From Catellatospora sp. IY07-71 (lineage in GTDB: Bacteria > Actinomycetota > Actinomycetes > Mycobacteriales > Micromonosporaceae), in contig NZ_AP023360.1 in assembly GCF_018326265.1 (NCBI RefSeq), forward strand, positions 7,809,001-7,873,000: DNA of 64,000 nt, written 5' to 3'. The translations under genes and the position numbers were made by a program. Of the stretch, positions 9,001 to 17,452 are shown in pieces; within the stretch, counting starts at the first letter, position 1; each line of letters begins with the position of its first letter. The notes below the pieces were generated by a model. That model was not told the DNA's origin. It was given only the letters and a program-made list of their open reading frames with translations, and did no database searches.

Positions 9001-9425
9001 TGGAGCCGACCTACCCGAGCAACGTCACCGGGCAGGCGCGCGGGAACAGCGGCATCTACCTGCAGGACCGCTACGAGCTGCAGGTGCTCGACTCGTACGG
9101 CGACACCACGCTCGCCAACGACGAGGCGGGCTCGATCTACAGCCGCCGCGCGCCCGACCGCAACGCGGCCACCGCACCGGAGACCTGGCAGTCCTACGAC
9201 ATCATGTACCGGGCCGCCCGCTTCGACGGGTCCGGGAACAAGATCGCCGAGGCCAGGGTGACCATCGTGTGGAACGGCTTCGTGGTCCACAACGACGTGA
9301 CCATCGCCGGGTCCACCGGCGGCGGCGCGGCCGAGAGCGCCGCTCCCGGCCCGATCCGCCTCCAGGACCACGGCGACGCGGGCGCCAACCCCCGCTTCCG
9401 CAACATCTGGCTCGAACCCCTCTGA
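6048..9425 (+). CDS. secreted PA14 / propeller / CBM / ricin / DUF1080 protein
   Basis: A 1125-residue secreted protein. The ATG at 6048 follows a strong GGGAGGA and gives a clean signal peptide (RRLLRRLRG, then a hydrophobic stretch, cleavage near VPATAA). Domains in order: PA14-type beta-barrel (about 39-171, SDDGSELKIDG); glucose/sorbosone-dehydrogenase-like beta-propeller (about 215-550, GMDWLPDGRLVV, EPMGLKVVDGVVYVSE); an Ig-like linker domain (about 552-665); CBM6/35-like domain (about 674-803, YQAENAVRGG to VNLDALTIT); ricin-type trefoil lectin (about 805-929, repeated GKCLD(I/V)DNAGTANGTK and QLWTCNG); and a C-terminal DUF1080 / 3-keto-disaccharide hydrolase domain (about 934-1125, LFDGDD, GNSGIYLQDRYELQVLDS). 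Probably binds and degrades or oxidises an extracellular glycan. The substrate is unknown. Confidence 0.9.
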   Translation: MGRRLLRRLRGPVLATLTLALAGGVWAVPATAAIPAQEPGVTLRVYDLQVSLTELCTLKAAQTPNVDKLMPTVNWTTAAEFGFEDRFLAQVIGNVNITTAGSYAFRLTSDDGSELKIDGAMVIDHDGLHGATAKEGAVTLTTGYHALNVNFFEATGGQQLTLEWRLPGASAYTLVPNSALSTDAGVVRVTAPGRKECEGATDSAGDGLPLTGVHPGYTLTNLRPGTFQPKVTGMDWLPDGRLVVCTWGGNDQSGTSQAGEVYILGGTGGTGGPSGVTTKKIAGNLKEPMGLKVVDGVVYVSEKQRLTQLLDTNGDEVADQYNTIATWPWGGNFHEFAFGLLYADGFFYLNLSVSINYGGATTVPQPAVNRGTSIKVNKATGAVSYVAGGLRTPHGIGWGPEGGVFVTDNQGGWLPASKLVHIKQGRFFNHYTTPAGQFDAAPVTPPVLWMPQNEIANSPSTPLLLPSGPYAGQFVIGDVTYGGLQRAYVEKVNGEYQGALFRMTQGLEAGVSEVALGPDGAIYVGGLGAGGNWGQSGKLTYGLQKLTPNGAAVFDILAMRATGTGFELEYTQPLSAATAASLLSSYKVKQWRYQPTADYGGPKIDEQTLTPSAATLSADGKKVTLTVPGLLAGRVVHVRSPRPFTSTSGQSLWSTEAWYTLNAIPGQTPPPADGVYQAENAVRGGTASVATDHTGYTGSGFVAGYGSVGASTTFTVTTSSAGVYQAALRYSNGPNPSAMAKTVSLYVNGTKLRQITLGATPNWDTWSVHTESVALNAGANTIAYKVDTGDVGHVNLDALTITGGAGAIVGTGGKCLDIDNAGTANGTKIQLWTCNGSNAQRWARVGSTFQALGKCLDVDNAGTANGTKVQLWTCNGTGSQVWQPQADGTILNPQSGKVLDALSGSSADGTQIHIWQAAGVLSQRWVVSGSGQRIQLFDGDDVALWQTTGGANATWPFSGGSMESLGGDIRTRQAFGDFKLHVEWLEPTYPSNVTGQARGNSGIYLQDRYELQVLDSYGDTTLANDEAGSIYSRRAPDRNAATAPETWQSYDIMYRAARFDGSGNKIAEARVTIVWNGFVVHNDVTIAGSTGGGAAESAAPGPIRLQDHGDAGANPRFRNIWLEPL

Positions 9426-9478
9426 CCCACCGATCGCGGCGCCCGGCCCACCCGCCGGGCGCCGCCCCCACGCGGCGG

Positions 9479-9565
9479 GCGCTTGATCACTCGACTTGCC
9501 AGGCACATGGGCGAAAGCGCGTCCAAGATACGCCCGGGTGCCAGGCAAGTCGGAGGATCAAGCGC
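9479..9565. repeat. palindromic repeat family P1, copy B
   Basis: Arms around GCTTGATC...CGACTTGCCAGGCA and TGCCAGGCAAGTCG...GATCAAGC flank a loop with GGGCGAAAGCGCG and CAAGATACGCCC, in the same orientation as copy A. The left arm has CCAGG where the other copies have CCTGG, so the arm is slightly imperfect. It sits between two convergent genes (stops at 9425 and 9603) and could serve both as a terminator. Confidence 0.88.
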
Positions 9566-9602
9566 CCGCCGCGCGGCGTTCCGGCGCTCGGCGCTCGGAT
9601 GG

Positions 9603-10844
<1,242 letters not shown>

Positions 10845-10853
10845 CTGCGGCAC

Positions 10854-11249
10854 CTACGCGTCGGCCGACGGGGCGCCGACGATCGGGCGCACCTCGATGG
10901 GGATGTTCAGCGGCGCCCCGCCCGCGCCGGGCGCGGCCGACGCGTGCGCGGCGATCGCGTACGCCCGCTCGGCCGAGTCCACGTCGACGATCCAGAAACC
11001 GATCAGGAACTCCTTGGCCTCGGCGAACGGCCCGTCGGTGACCACCGGCGCGCCCGCCTGCCCGGCCCGTACGATCCGGGCCTGGTCGGGGAACGTCAGG
11101 CCTTCGTTGAACACCATCTCGCCCGCGGCGCGCAGCTCGGCGTCGAACGCGTGCTGGAACTCGATGTGCGCCTTGACGTCCTCGGGCGACCAGCTCTCCA
11201 TCCCGGCCGAGGTGTCGGCGGGCGTGTGCATCATCAGCATGTACTTCAC
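10854..11249 (-). CDS. YCII-related DGPF-motif protein, ECF42 partner
   Basis: A 131-residue protein of the YCII/DGPF family. It starts KYMLMMHTPAD and carries VVTDGPFAEAKEFLIGFWIVDVDS, which includes the DGPF signature and the following FLIGFW strand. Start: a GTG at 11249 with GAGGAG seven bases upstream. Its stop lies directly against the sigma factor's first possible start codon, so the two genes form one unit with likely translational coupling. Family members are small dimeric ferredoxin-like-fold proteins; the biochemical role of those tied to ECF42 is unknown, and whether this one is target, sensor or enzyme is not shown by sequence. Confidence 0.88.
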   Translation of the reverse strand: MKYMLMMHTPADTSAGMESWSPEDVKAHIEFQHAFDAELRAAGEMVFNEGLTFPDQARIVRAGQAGAPVVTDGPFAEAKEFLIGFWIVDVDSAERAYAIAAHASAAPGAGGAPLNIPIEVRPIVGAPSADA

Positions 11250-11412
11250 GGTGGGGCTCCTCGTCTCCGGCGGCACCGTCGTGCGCCGCTCGCATCAGGT
11301 GGTCACAGCCGCCGCGCCGTTCTCGACACGCCTCGCGGAAAAATATCGCGGAATCTCGTCGCGGCCGTCCCGCACCGTCGTTGACCAGCATTGACCTGGG
11401 CGAACTCAATTC

Positions 11413-11440
11413 TCGACTAATCCTACCGGTGTTGTATAGA
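11413..11440 (+). promoter_or_regulatory. weak candidate promoter before the exporter pair
   Basis: TATAGA at 11435-11440 lies in an AT-rich pocket of a GC-rich gap, with TCGACT at 11413-11418, 16 bases upstream. It would transcribe the small membrane protein and the exporter gene, with a leader of about 35 bases. The -35 match is poor. Confidence 0.3.
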
Positions 11441-11481
11441 ATGAACGGCGTCGCCGCTCCCCCACCCGAAAGGCGTACGCC

Positions 11482-11637
11482 ATGAGTGACCTGACCCCGC
11501 AGCGCACCCCGTCCGGCCCCAGTGTCCCCCGCGCCCTGCGCGCCGCCCTCAGCGAGGACTGGCTCGCCACCGCCGTCGGCCTGCTGCTGCTCGCCCTCGT
11601 CCTGACCGGAGTCATCCCGACGGGCCTGGTGCCCTGA
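11482..11637 (+). CDS. 51-residue membrane protein coupled to the exporter
   Basis: A short gene starting ATG at 11482 with AAAGG upstream. The product has a polar N-terminus (SDLTPQRTPSG), then LSEDWLATAVGLLLLALVL, one transmembrane helix, and ends in VIPTGLVP. Its stop overlaps the exporter start as TGATG at 11635-11639, so translation is tightly coupled. The SEDWLA...GLLLL segment resembles the N-terminal first helix of longer YeiH/sulfate-exporter proteins, suggesting it supplies that helix as a separate chain. This is inference from position and motif. Confidence 0.7.
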   Translation: MSDLTPQRTPSGPSVPRALRAALSEDWLATAVGLLLLALVLTGVIPTGLVP

Positions 11638-12764
11638 TGGTCGCCACCACCCCCGACGTCGAGGCCGCGCCCCCCGCCGAGCGGCCCGCTCGCACCTGGC
11701 CGTGGCTGGTCCTCGGCCTGTTCATCGTGCTGCTTCTCGGCTCGCTCGCCCGCTGGCTGGAGGACGTGATCCCCGCCGCGGCCAAGGGCACCAGCCTGGA
11801 GAAGGTCGCCGCCGCGGTCGAATACCCGATCTACGCCATCGCGCTCGGCCTGATCGGCAACGTGATCGTCTACTACACCGGCCTGCGCGAGCGCATCGCC
11901 GACGCCGTACGCACCGAGTTCTTCATCAAGACCGGCCTGGTGCTGCTCGGCGCGTCGATCAACCTGAGCCTCATCGTCAAGGCGGCCGGTCCCGCGATCC
12001 TGCAGGCCCTGCTGCTGATCAGCAGCGTCTTCCTGATCGCGTGGTGGCTCGGCGGCCTGCTGGGCCTCGACGAGAAGCTGCGCGCGCTGCTGTCGGCGGC
12101 CGTGTCGATCTGCGGCGTGAGCGCCGCCATCGCCGCGGCGGGGGCCGTGCGGGCGCGGCGCGAGCAGCTCGCGTACGCCGCCAGCCTGGTCATCGTGTTC
12201 GCGCTGCCGTCGATCTTCCTGCTGCCGTGGCTGGCCGACGTGCTCCGGCTCGACCCCGCCGTCGCGGGCGCCTGGATCGGCGGCAACATCGACACCACAG
12301 CCGCGGTGACCGCCGCGGGCGCGCTGGCCGGCGAGCAGACCCTGCAGATCGCCACCATCGTCAAGGCCACCCAGAACGCGCTCATCGGCATCGTCGCGGT
12401 CGCGCTCACCGCGTACTTCGCGTTCAAGGTGGAGAAGACCGAGGACGCCGAGCGGCCGGGCCTGCGGCAGCTGTGGGACCGGTTCCCGAAGTTCGTGCTC
12501 GGCTTCATCGCCGCGTCGGCCACCGGCACCTGGTACGCCGGCACGGTCAGCGCGGCCGAGGCCAAGGCGACCATCGGCGTCGTCAACGACCTGCGCACCT
12601 GGTTCCTGATCCTCGCCTTCGTCAGCATCGGCCTGCAGCTGCGGGTCAGCGCCCTGCGCGAGGCGGGCTGGCGGCCGGTCGCCGTGTTCGGCGGGGCCGC
12701 CGTCGCCAACCTGGCCATCGGCCTCGCCCTCGCCGCCCTCCTCTTCACCGGCTTCACCGTCTGA
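11637..12764 (+). CDS. YeiH-type putative sulfate exporter family protein
   Basis: A 375-residue integral membrane protein with about ten hydrophobic segments, belonging to the family formerly called conserved hypothetical 698 (putative sulfate exporter). Recognisable pieces are FFIKTGLVLLGASINLSLI, SAAVSICGVSAAIAAAGAV, WIGGNIDTTAAVTAAGAL, VKATQNALIGIVAVALTAYF and VVNDLRTWFLILAFVSIGL. The repeated Gly-rich half-helices (CGVSAAIAA and NIDTTAAVTAAG) are the family's likely transport site. Real substrates are poorly known; sulfonates or sulfate are the usual suggestion. It is translated from an ATG overlapping the stop of the 51-residue gene. Confidence 0.88.
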   Translation: MVATTPDVEAAPPAERPARTWPWLVLGLFIVLLLGSLARWLEDVIPAAAKGTSLEKVAAAVEYPIYAIALGLIGNVIVYYTGLRERIADAVRTEFFIKTGLVLLGASINLSLIVKAAGPAILQALLLISSVFLIAWWLGGLLGLDEKLRALLSAAVSICGVSAAIAAAGAVRARREQLAYAASLVIVFALPSIFLLPWLADVLRLDPAVAGAWIGGNIDTTAAVTAAGALAGEQTLQIATIVKATQNALIGIVAVALTAYFAFKVEKTEDAERPGLRQLWDRFPKFVLGFIAASATGTWYAGTVSAAEAKATIGVVNDLRTWFLILAFVSIGLQLRVSALREAGWRPVAVFGGAAVANLAIGLALAALLFTGFTV

Positions 12765-12778
12765 TCCGCCCGACCCCG

Positions 12779-12858
12779 TCGATCGTCCGATTTGCCTGGC
12801 ACCTGGGCGTATCTTGCGCGTGGATTCGCCCATGTGCCAGGCAAGTCGGACGGTCTTG
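12779..12858. repeat. palindromic repeat family P1, copy C (inverted loop)
   Basis: Arms GATCGTCCGA..TTGCCTGGCA and TGCCAGGCAAGTCGGACGGTC flank a loop reading GGGCGTATCTTGCGCG then ATTCGCCC. The reverse complement of this loop matches that of copies A and B, so the element lies in the opposite orientation. It starts 15 bases after the exporter stop and ends 28 bases before the SnoaL-like gene. Confidence 0.88.
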
Positions 12859-12885
12859 CCGGGCGGTGGGGCTTATCGTCGGCCG

Positions 12886-13224
12886 ATGGACGTGCGAGCG
12901 CTGATCAGCGCCTTCAACGACGCCTGGAACGGGCACGATCTCAAGCACGCGCTCGAGCTGTGTACCGCGGACGTGGTCTTCGAGAGCACGAATCCCGCGC
13001 CGGACGGGCGGCGATTCGAGGGCCGCGACGAGGTCCGGGAGGCTTGGCGGCCGGTGTTCGAGCAGCTGGAAGGGCGGTTCGACATCGAGGAGCTGACCGT
13101 GGCCGAGGACCTGGCGGTGCAGCGGTGGCGGTATGACTGGGGCAGCGGGCACGTGCGCGGCGTCGACGTCATCCGCGTCCGGGACGGGCGGGTCGCCGAG
13201 AAGCTCTCGTACGTCAAGGGCTGA
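12886..13224 (+). CDS. SnoaL-like / NTF2-fold protein
   Basis: A 112-residue protein with the cone-shaped NTF2-like fold typical of SnoaL-domain proteins: DVRALISAFNDAWNGHDLKHALELCTADVVFES at the start, a G-R-D-E-V-R-E-AW helix in the middle, and strands VQRWRYDWGSGHVRGVDVIRVRDGRVAEKLSY. Members act as small polyketide cyclases, isomerases or hydrolases, or are non-catalytic; the sequence does not say which. ATG 12886 was chosen because an upstream in-frame extension would be made of palindrome sequence. Confidence 0.8.
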   Translation: MDVRALISAFNDAWNGHDLKHALELCTADVVFESTNPAPDGRRFEGRDEVREAWRPVFEQLEGRFDIEELTVAEDLAVQRWRYDWGSGHVRGVDVIRVRDGRVAEKLSYVKG

Positions 13225-13230
13225 CGCCTT

Positions 13231-13290
13231 GCACTTTCGGGGAAACTGCAGCACCGGTGGCCCGGTGGCGTGCAGTTTCCCCGAAAGTGC
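13231..13290. repeat. palindromic repeat family P2, copy 1
   Basis: Two exact 20-base arms, GCACTTTCGGGGAAACTGCA at 13231-13250 and its complement at 13271-13290, with a 20-base loop. A second copy with the same 20-20-20 plan and nearly the same arms is at 58703-58762. It lies 7 bases from each of two convergent stop codons (13224 and 13298), so it may also terminate both transcripts. Confidence 0.88.
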
Positions 13291-13297
13291 ATCCCGG

Positions 13298-14440
13298 TCA
13301 GCCGAGGGGAGCGTCGAGCTGGGCGGGGTCCAGGGTGGGGGGTGGTGACGCGGGGGCCGGGTCGACGGCCCGCAGGAGTTTCGTGGGCTGGGGCACGGGC
13401 TCGTGTACGGGCGGCGGCGGCAGCGCCGTCGGCGGCTCCAGCGCAGGGTTCACCAGTGGCACGGCCGACGCCGAGGCGCTCGGCGACGGACCCGCCGACC
13501 CCGACGGCCACGGCACCGGCGATCCCGACGGCCACGGCGACTCCGATGGCGATCCCGACGGCCGTGGCTCGACCGACACACCCGGCGCGGCCGAAGGAGG
13601 CCCGGCCACGGGCGATGCCTGCGGCGTGGAGGGATCGGGCGACGGAGCCACCCCACCCGAAGGTGCGGACGGTGTGGCCGCTGGGTTCGCCCCGCTCGCC
13701 GAGGCCGACGGGACCGCCGACGGGTGCAGCGCGCCGGGCGAGGCCGACGGCATGGCCGAGGCGACCGGGGCGACCGGGGCGATCGGGGCGGCTGCCGCCG
13801 ACGGGCCGGTGGACGGGCTCACGCTCTGGCTTGGCGACCGGCTCGGCGAGGCCGACGGTGCCGGGGAGGCCGCGGGCTTGGGCGAGGCGGAGGGCTTCGC
13901 CGAGGGGGACGGGACGAGATCCTTGTCGTCATCGTCGCCCCCGGAGCAGCCGCCGCAGCTGTAGTACAGGATGTCCCAGTGGTTGCCCTCGTCGGTGTAG
14001 ATGTTCCCGGAGGGAGCCTTGTACTGGTAGCCCCAGCCGCGGATGTAGCCGACGTACTTGAAGTAGCGCTTGATGTACTTCCCGATGCAGGTGTACTTGC
14101 TGATGTCGATCTTCCAGCCGTTCCAGTGCGAGTACGTGCCGGAGCCGTGGCCGGTCTCGGTGCCGCCGGTGATCCGCAGGTCGCACCTGCTGGCCTTGCG
14201 CAGGGTGAGGACCCCGTCGACCGTGCTGCGGCGGATGCGCTCGAACGAGGTGCAGCTCGGCTTGTTGCGGTTGGAGCAGTTGCCGCTGGACCAGATGGAG
14301 ATGCCGGCGTCGCGGAAGACGTCGACTGCCGAGCGGTGACTGAGGTACGCGGCGGCCTGGGCACCGGGGCCGGGCCAGCCGAGGATCAGGACGGTGGCGG
14401 TGGTCAGCAACAACAGACCACGTCGCACGGTGCGGCGCAT
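13298..14440 (-). CDS. secreted M15-like peptidase with long Pro/Ser/Ala tail
   Basis: A 380-residue exported protein. It has a signal peptide (RRTVRRG, hydrophobic core, cleavage near AQAAA at about 30). The folded part (about 33-166) includes GTETGHGSGTYSHWNGWKID and later TDEGNHWDILYY. His105, Asp112 and His154 with Glu151 are placed like the zinc ligands and base of M15-type D,D-peptidases (S-H-x-x-G-x-x-x-D and E-x-x-H-W). Several Cys suggest disulphides. The last 200 residues are low complexity, rich in Pro, Ser and Ala, a plausible wall-spanning tether. It may act on peptidoglycan. Start ATG 14440 has GGAG upstream. Confidence 0.72.
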   Translation of the reverse strand: MRRTVRRGLLLLTTATVLILGWPGPGAQAAAYLSHRSAVDVFRDAGISIWSSGNCSNRNKPSCTSFERIRRSTVDGVLTLRKASRCDLRITGGTETGHGSGTYSHWNGWKIDISKYTCIGKYIKRYFKYVGYIRGWGYQYKAPSGNIYTDEGNHWDILYYSCGGCSGGDDDDKDLVPSPSAKPSASPKPAASPAPSASPSRSPSQSVSPSTGPSAAAAPIAPVAPVASAMPSASPGALHPSAVPSASASGANPAATPSAPSGGVAPSPDPSTPQASPVAGPPSAAPGVSVEPRPSGSPSESPWPSGSPVPWPSGSAGPSPSASASAVPLVNPALEPPTALPPPPVHEPVPQPTKLLRAVDPAPASPPPTLDPAQLDAPLG

Positions 14441-14536
14441 GGCGACTCCGCTGGTAGGGGACGTGAACGGGTTGCCATGACGGTACCGAGATTCCCCACA
14501 AACCGGACAAGGTTTCGCAGAATCTACGAAATCTCC

Positions 14537-14983
14537 TCAGCCGAGCAGCCGGGCGACGGCGGTCGCGGCGGCCTCGTGCGCGTCCGCCGGCACCGAGGCG
14601 GCGTCGGGCCGCAGCAGTCCCGGACCACCGGCCAGCGCTCCGCCGGGATGGTGCGGGGCGAGGTTGAAGTGCAGGTGGGGCACCCGGTCGCCGAAGACGT
14701 ACACGTAGACCTTGTCGGCGCCGGTCGCCTCGCGCAGTGCGGCCGTGGCCCGCGCCAGGACCGGCCCGAGCGTCGCCGCCTCCGGCCCGGCCAGGTCGGT
14801 GACGTACGGGATGTGCCGCCACGGCTCCAGATGGGCGAACCCGGCCACCGGCCCCTGCAGCAGCACCGACAACCGCCACCGCGCGTCGGCCCACACCCGC
14901 CGCCGCCGGAAGTACGCGTCCGCCTCAGCCACCCGGCACAGCAGACACTCCCCGTCCACCGCCGGATCCCCCGTCACCGCCAT
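14537..14983 (-). CDS. HIT-superfamily protein
   Basis: A 148-residue protein with a zinc-like CLLC pair near the start (GECLLCRVAEADAYFRR) and the histidine-triad region DRVPHLHFNLAPHH. The canonical HIT motif is H-x-H-x-H; here the third His is replaced by Asn (HLHFN), although HLHF followed by PHH keeps several His nearby. Family members hydrolyse or transfer nucleotides (for example diadenosine tetraphosphate or nucleoside phosphoramidates). Activity is uncertain given the change. It is divergent from the HAD gene 56 bases away. Confidence 0.8.
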   Translation of the reverse strand: MAVTGDPAVDGECLLCRVAEADAYFRRRRVWADARWRLSVLLQGPVAGFAHLEPWRHIPYVTDLAGPEAATLGPVLARATAALREATGADKVYVYVFGDRVPHLHFNLAPHHPGGALAGGPGLLRPDAASVPADAHEAAATAVARLLG

Positions 14984-15039
14984 CCCGCCATTCTCCGCCC
15001 GCCCCGCGTGGCGTACCGCTCGCATGGCAGCCTGTACGG

Positions 15040-15690
15040 GTGATCAAAGCGGTGGTGTTCGACTGTGACGGCGTGCTGGTGGATTCCGAACGGATCAACA
15101 ACACGCTCTTCGCGGAGCTGGTCACCCGGGCCGGGCTGCCCACCACGCTGGAGCAGAGCATCGCCCGCTACATGGGCCGGTCCACCGTCGAGTCGCTCGC
15201 CGACGTCGAGCGTGAGCTGGGCCGCCCCGTCGGCTTCGACCTGCCCGCCGAGTACGAGCGGCTCGCCCTGGCCCGCCAGCGCGACGGGCTGACCGCGGTC
15301 GACGGCGTACGCGAGCTGCTCGACCTGCTGCGCGAGGCGGCCGTGCCGGTGTGCGTGGCGTCCAGCGGCACCCCGCCCGAGATCGCGTTCCGGCTCGACC
15401 GCACCGGCCTGGCCGGCTACTTCGGCCCGCACGTGTACAGCGCGTCCATGGTGGCCCGGGGCAAGCCGGAGCCGGACCTGTTCCTGCTGGCGGCGGAGCG
15501 GATCGGCGTCGACCCGGCGGACTGCGTGCTGCTGGAGGACAGCCCCTACGGCGTGCGCGGCGGCAAGACCGCCGGGATGACCGTGATCGGCCACGCCGCC
15601 CTGGCCTCCGCCGACACCCTGCGCGCCGCGGGCGCCGACCACGTCGTCACCGCGATGACGCAGGTCCCGTCCCTGCTCGGCCTGGGCTGA
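15040..15690 (+). CDS. HAD-IA family phosphatase / phosphoglucomutase-like
   Basis: A 216-residue HAD hydrolase. Motif I is FDCDGVLVDSE (Asp8, Asp10), motif II is VASSGT, motif III contains Lys in ARGKPEPDLF, and motif IV is LLEDSPYGV. A helical cap sits between about 17 and 85. The LEDSPYG sequence is typical of beta-phosphoglucomutase and related sugar-phosphate phosphatases, so a small phosphorylated sugar is a likely substrate. The GTG start is set by FDCDGV lying directly downstream. It converges with the next gene with only 4 bases between the stops. Confidence 0.88.
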   Translation: MIKAVVFDCDGVLVDSERINNTLFAELVTRAGLPTTLEQSIARYMGRSTVESLADVERELGRPVGFDLPAEYERLALARQRDGLTAVDGVRELLDLLREAAVPVCVASSGTPPEIAFRLDRTGLAGYFGPHVYSASMVARGKPEPDLFLLAAERIGVDPADCVLLEDSPYGVRGGKTAGMTVIGHAALASADTLRAAGADHVVTAMTQVPSLLGLG

Positions 15691-15694
15691 CCGG

Positions 15695-16588
15695 TCAGAG
15701 GGCGTGGACCGGGCCGGTGACGTGCTCGCCGACGCCGCGCAGGAAGGCCACCGGCTCGGCCAGGCCGGGCATCAGGTGCACGGCGGTCACGCCGAGCGCC
15801 GCGTAGGCGGCGAGCCGCTCGGCCAGCTCCGCGCCGCCCGCCGCGTCGGGGGTGATGGCGTCGCTCCAGGTCACCGTCTTGCGGATGCGGCCGTAGTCGG
15901 TGCCCTCACGCTCGCAGTGCACGGCCAGGATGTCCAGCTTCGCCTTGACCTGCTCCGGCGCGGAGTGCGGCCCGGCGAACAGGTTGCACGCGTCGGCGTA
16001 CTTCGCGACCAGGCGCAGCGTCTTCTTCTCGCCCCCGCCGCCGATCATGATCGGCGGGTGCGGGCGGGTCAGCGGCTGCGGTGAGTTGACCGTCTCGGCG
16101 AGCCGGTAGTGCCGCCCCTCGAACGGCCCGTCGTCGTCGCTCCACATCTGGCGCACGATGCGCAGCGTCTCCTCCAGCCGCTCGAAGCGCTCCGCCACGG
16201 GCGGGAACGGCACCCCGTACGCGGCGTGCTCGCGCTCGTACCAGGCGGCGCCGAGGCCGAGCACGGCGCGCCCGCCGGACAGCACGTCCACCGTGGACAC
16301 GATCTTCGCGAGCAGGGCGGGATGCCGGTAGGTGGCCCCGGTGACCAGCAGCTGCAGCCGCACGCCGGTGGTGTGCGCGGCGAGGAAGCCCAGCGTGGTG
16401 TAGCCCTCCAGCATCGGCGCGTCCGGCTCGCCCAGGCCCGCGCCCTCCATCTGGAGGTAGTGGTCCATCACCGACAGGTTGTCGATGCCCGCCTCCTCGG
16501 CCGCCCGCCCCGCCGCGGCAAGCGTCGGCGCGATCGCCGCGACGCCGCCCGGGTAGCTGAAGTTGACCAGGTGCACACCGATTTCCAT
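15695..16588 (-). CDS. LLM-class F420-dependent oxidoreductase
   Basis: A 297-residue luciferase-like TIM-barrel protein. Features include EIGVHLVNFSYPGG at the N-terminus, DNLSVMDHYLQ, TGVRLQLLVTGATYRHPALLAKIVSTVDVLSGGRAVLGLGAAW, and PPIMIGGGGEKKTLRLVAKYAD near 185-205, the usual phosphate-binding part of F420-linked enzymes of this class. It would reduce or oxidise a small molecule with deazaflavin F420, cofactor preference inferred from the family. ATG 16588 follows GGAG with good spacing. Confidence 0.88.
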   Translation of the reverse strand: MEIGVHLVNFSYPGGVAAIAPTLAAAGRAAEEAGIDNLSVMDHYLQMEGAGLGEPDAPMLEGYTTLGFLAAHTTGVRLQLLVTGATYRHPALLAKIVSTVDVLSGGRAVLGLGAAWYEREHAAYGVPFPPVAERFERLEETLRIVRQMWSDDDGPFEGRHYRLAETVNSPQPLTRPHPPIMIGGGGEKKTLRLVAKYADACNLFAGPHSAPEQVKAKLDILAVHCEREGTDYGRIRKTVTWSDAITPDAAGGAELAERLAAYAALGVTAVHLMPGLAEPVAFLRGVGEHVTGPVHAL

Positions 16589-16714
16589 GAGCTGCTCCGG
16601 GATCGCGACCGACTTGCGCGGACGGTCGATTTTATGCCGCACCGGGCGTTCCCGTGGGCGGTCGCCGGGATCGGCCCGCAGACGCCGGGCCGCTTCCGGT
16701 GGCACAATCGCCCG

Positions 16715-17452
16715 GTGCATCTCGACGACGTGTGGCTGCGCTACCGCCGCGGCGGCCCCTGGGTGCTGCAGCAGGTGACGGCCGAGCTGTCCGCCGGCGA
16801 GATCGCGGTGGTGCTCGGCCGCAACGGCGCCGGCAAGTCCACGCTGCTCCAGCTCATCGCGGGGGTGCTGCGCCCGTCGCGGGGCCGGGTGACCGGCCGT
16901 CCCGCCGCCGTCGGCTGGGTGCCCGAACGCTTCCCCGCCGACCAGCCGCACACCGTCTCGGCGTACCTGCATGCCATGGCCGCGGTCCGCGGCCTGCGCG
17001 GGGCCGCCGCCGGGCGGGCCGTGGACGGCTGGGTCGAGCGGCTCGGCCTCGGCGGGTTCCGCGACGTGAAGCTGCCGGAGCTGTCCAAGGGCACCGCGCA
17101 GAAGGTCGGCCTGGCCCAGGCCCTGCTCGTGCCGCCGGGGCTGCTGATCCTCGACGAGCCGTGGGAGGGCCTGGACGCCGCCACCCGCGAGCTGGTGCCC
17201 GCGATCGTGCTGGAGGTCGCCGCCGCCGGTGGCCGCGTGCTGGTCAGCGACCACCGCGGCGAGACGGTGCGGCTGCCGGGCGCGGCCCGGTGGACCGTCG
17301 CGGACGGCCGCCTGGCCGTCGCGCGCGCCGACGCCGCGCAGCACTGCGTGGTGGAGGTCGCGGTCAGCGCCGCCGACCTCGCGGGCGCGGTGGCGCTCCT
17401 GCGCGAGCAGGGACACCGCGTGCTGCGGGTACGCGAGGAGGTCGGCTCGTGA
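16715..17452 (+). CDS. ABC transporter ATP-binding protein
   Basis: A 245-residue ATPase subunit. Walker A is GRNGAGKST (35-43), the signature is the variant LSKGTAQKVGLAQAL, Walker B is LLILDEPWEGLD, and the switch His is in VSDHRGE. After the nucleotide-binding domain there is a C-terminal segment of about 50 residues (VEVAVSAADLAGAVALLREQGHRVLRVREE), as in multidrug-type exporters. It overlaps the permease gene as GTGA at 17449-17452. GTG 16715 places the first beta strand properly. Confidence 0.87.
   Translation: MHLDDVWLRYRRGGPWVLQQVTAELSAGEIAVVLGRNGAGKSTLLQLIAGVLRPSRGRVTGRPAAVGWVPERFPADQPHTVSAYLHAMAAVRGLRGAAAGRAVDGWVERLGLGGFRDVKLPELSKGTAQKVGLAQALLVPPGLLILDEPWEGLDAATRELVPAIVLEVAAAGGRVLVSDHRGETVRLPGAARWTVADGRLAVARADAAQHCVVEVAVSAADLAGAVALLREQGHRVLRVREEVGS

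Noticed and set aside
12814-12885. Upstream extension of the SnoaL-like protein
   Set aside because: The extra residues are encoded by repeat P1 copy C and do not belong to the NTF2 fold; the ATG at 12886 fits the fold start.
13403-15043. Plus-strand frame over the M15-like, HIT and HAD region
   Set aside because: Spans three recognisable genes in other frames and shows no domain.
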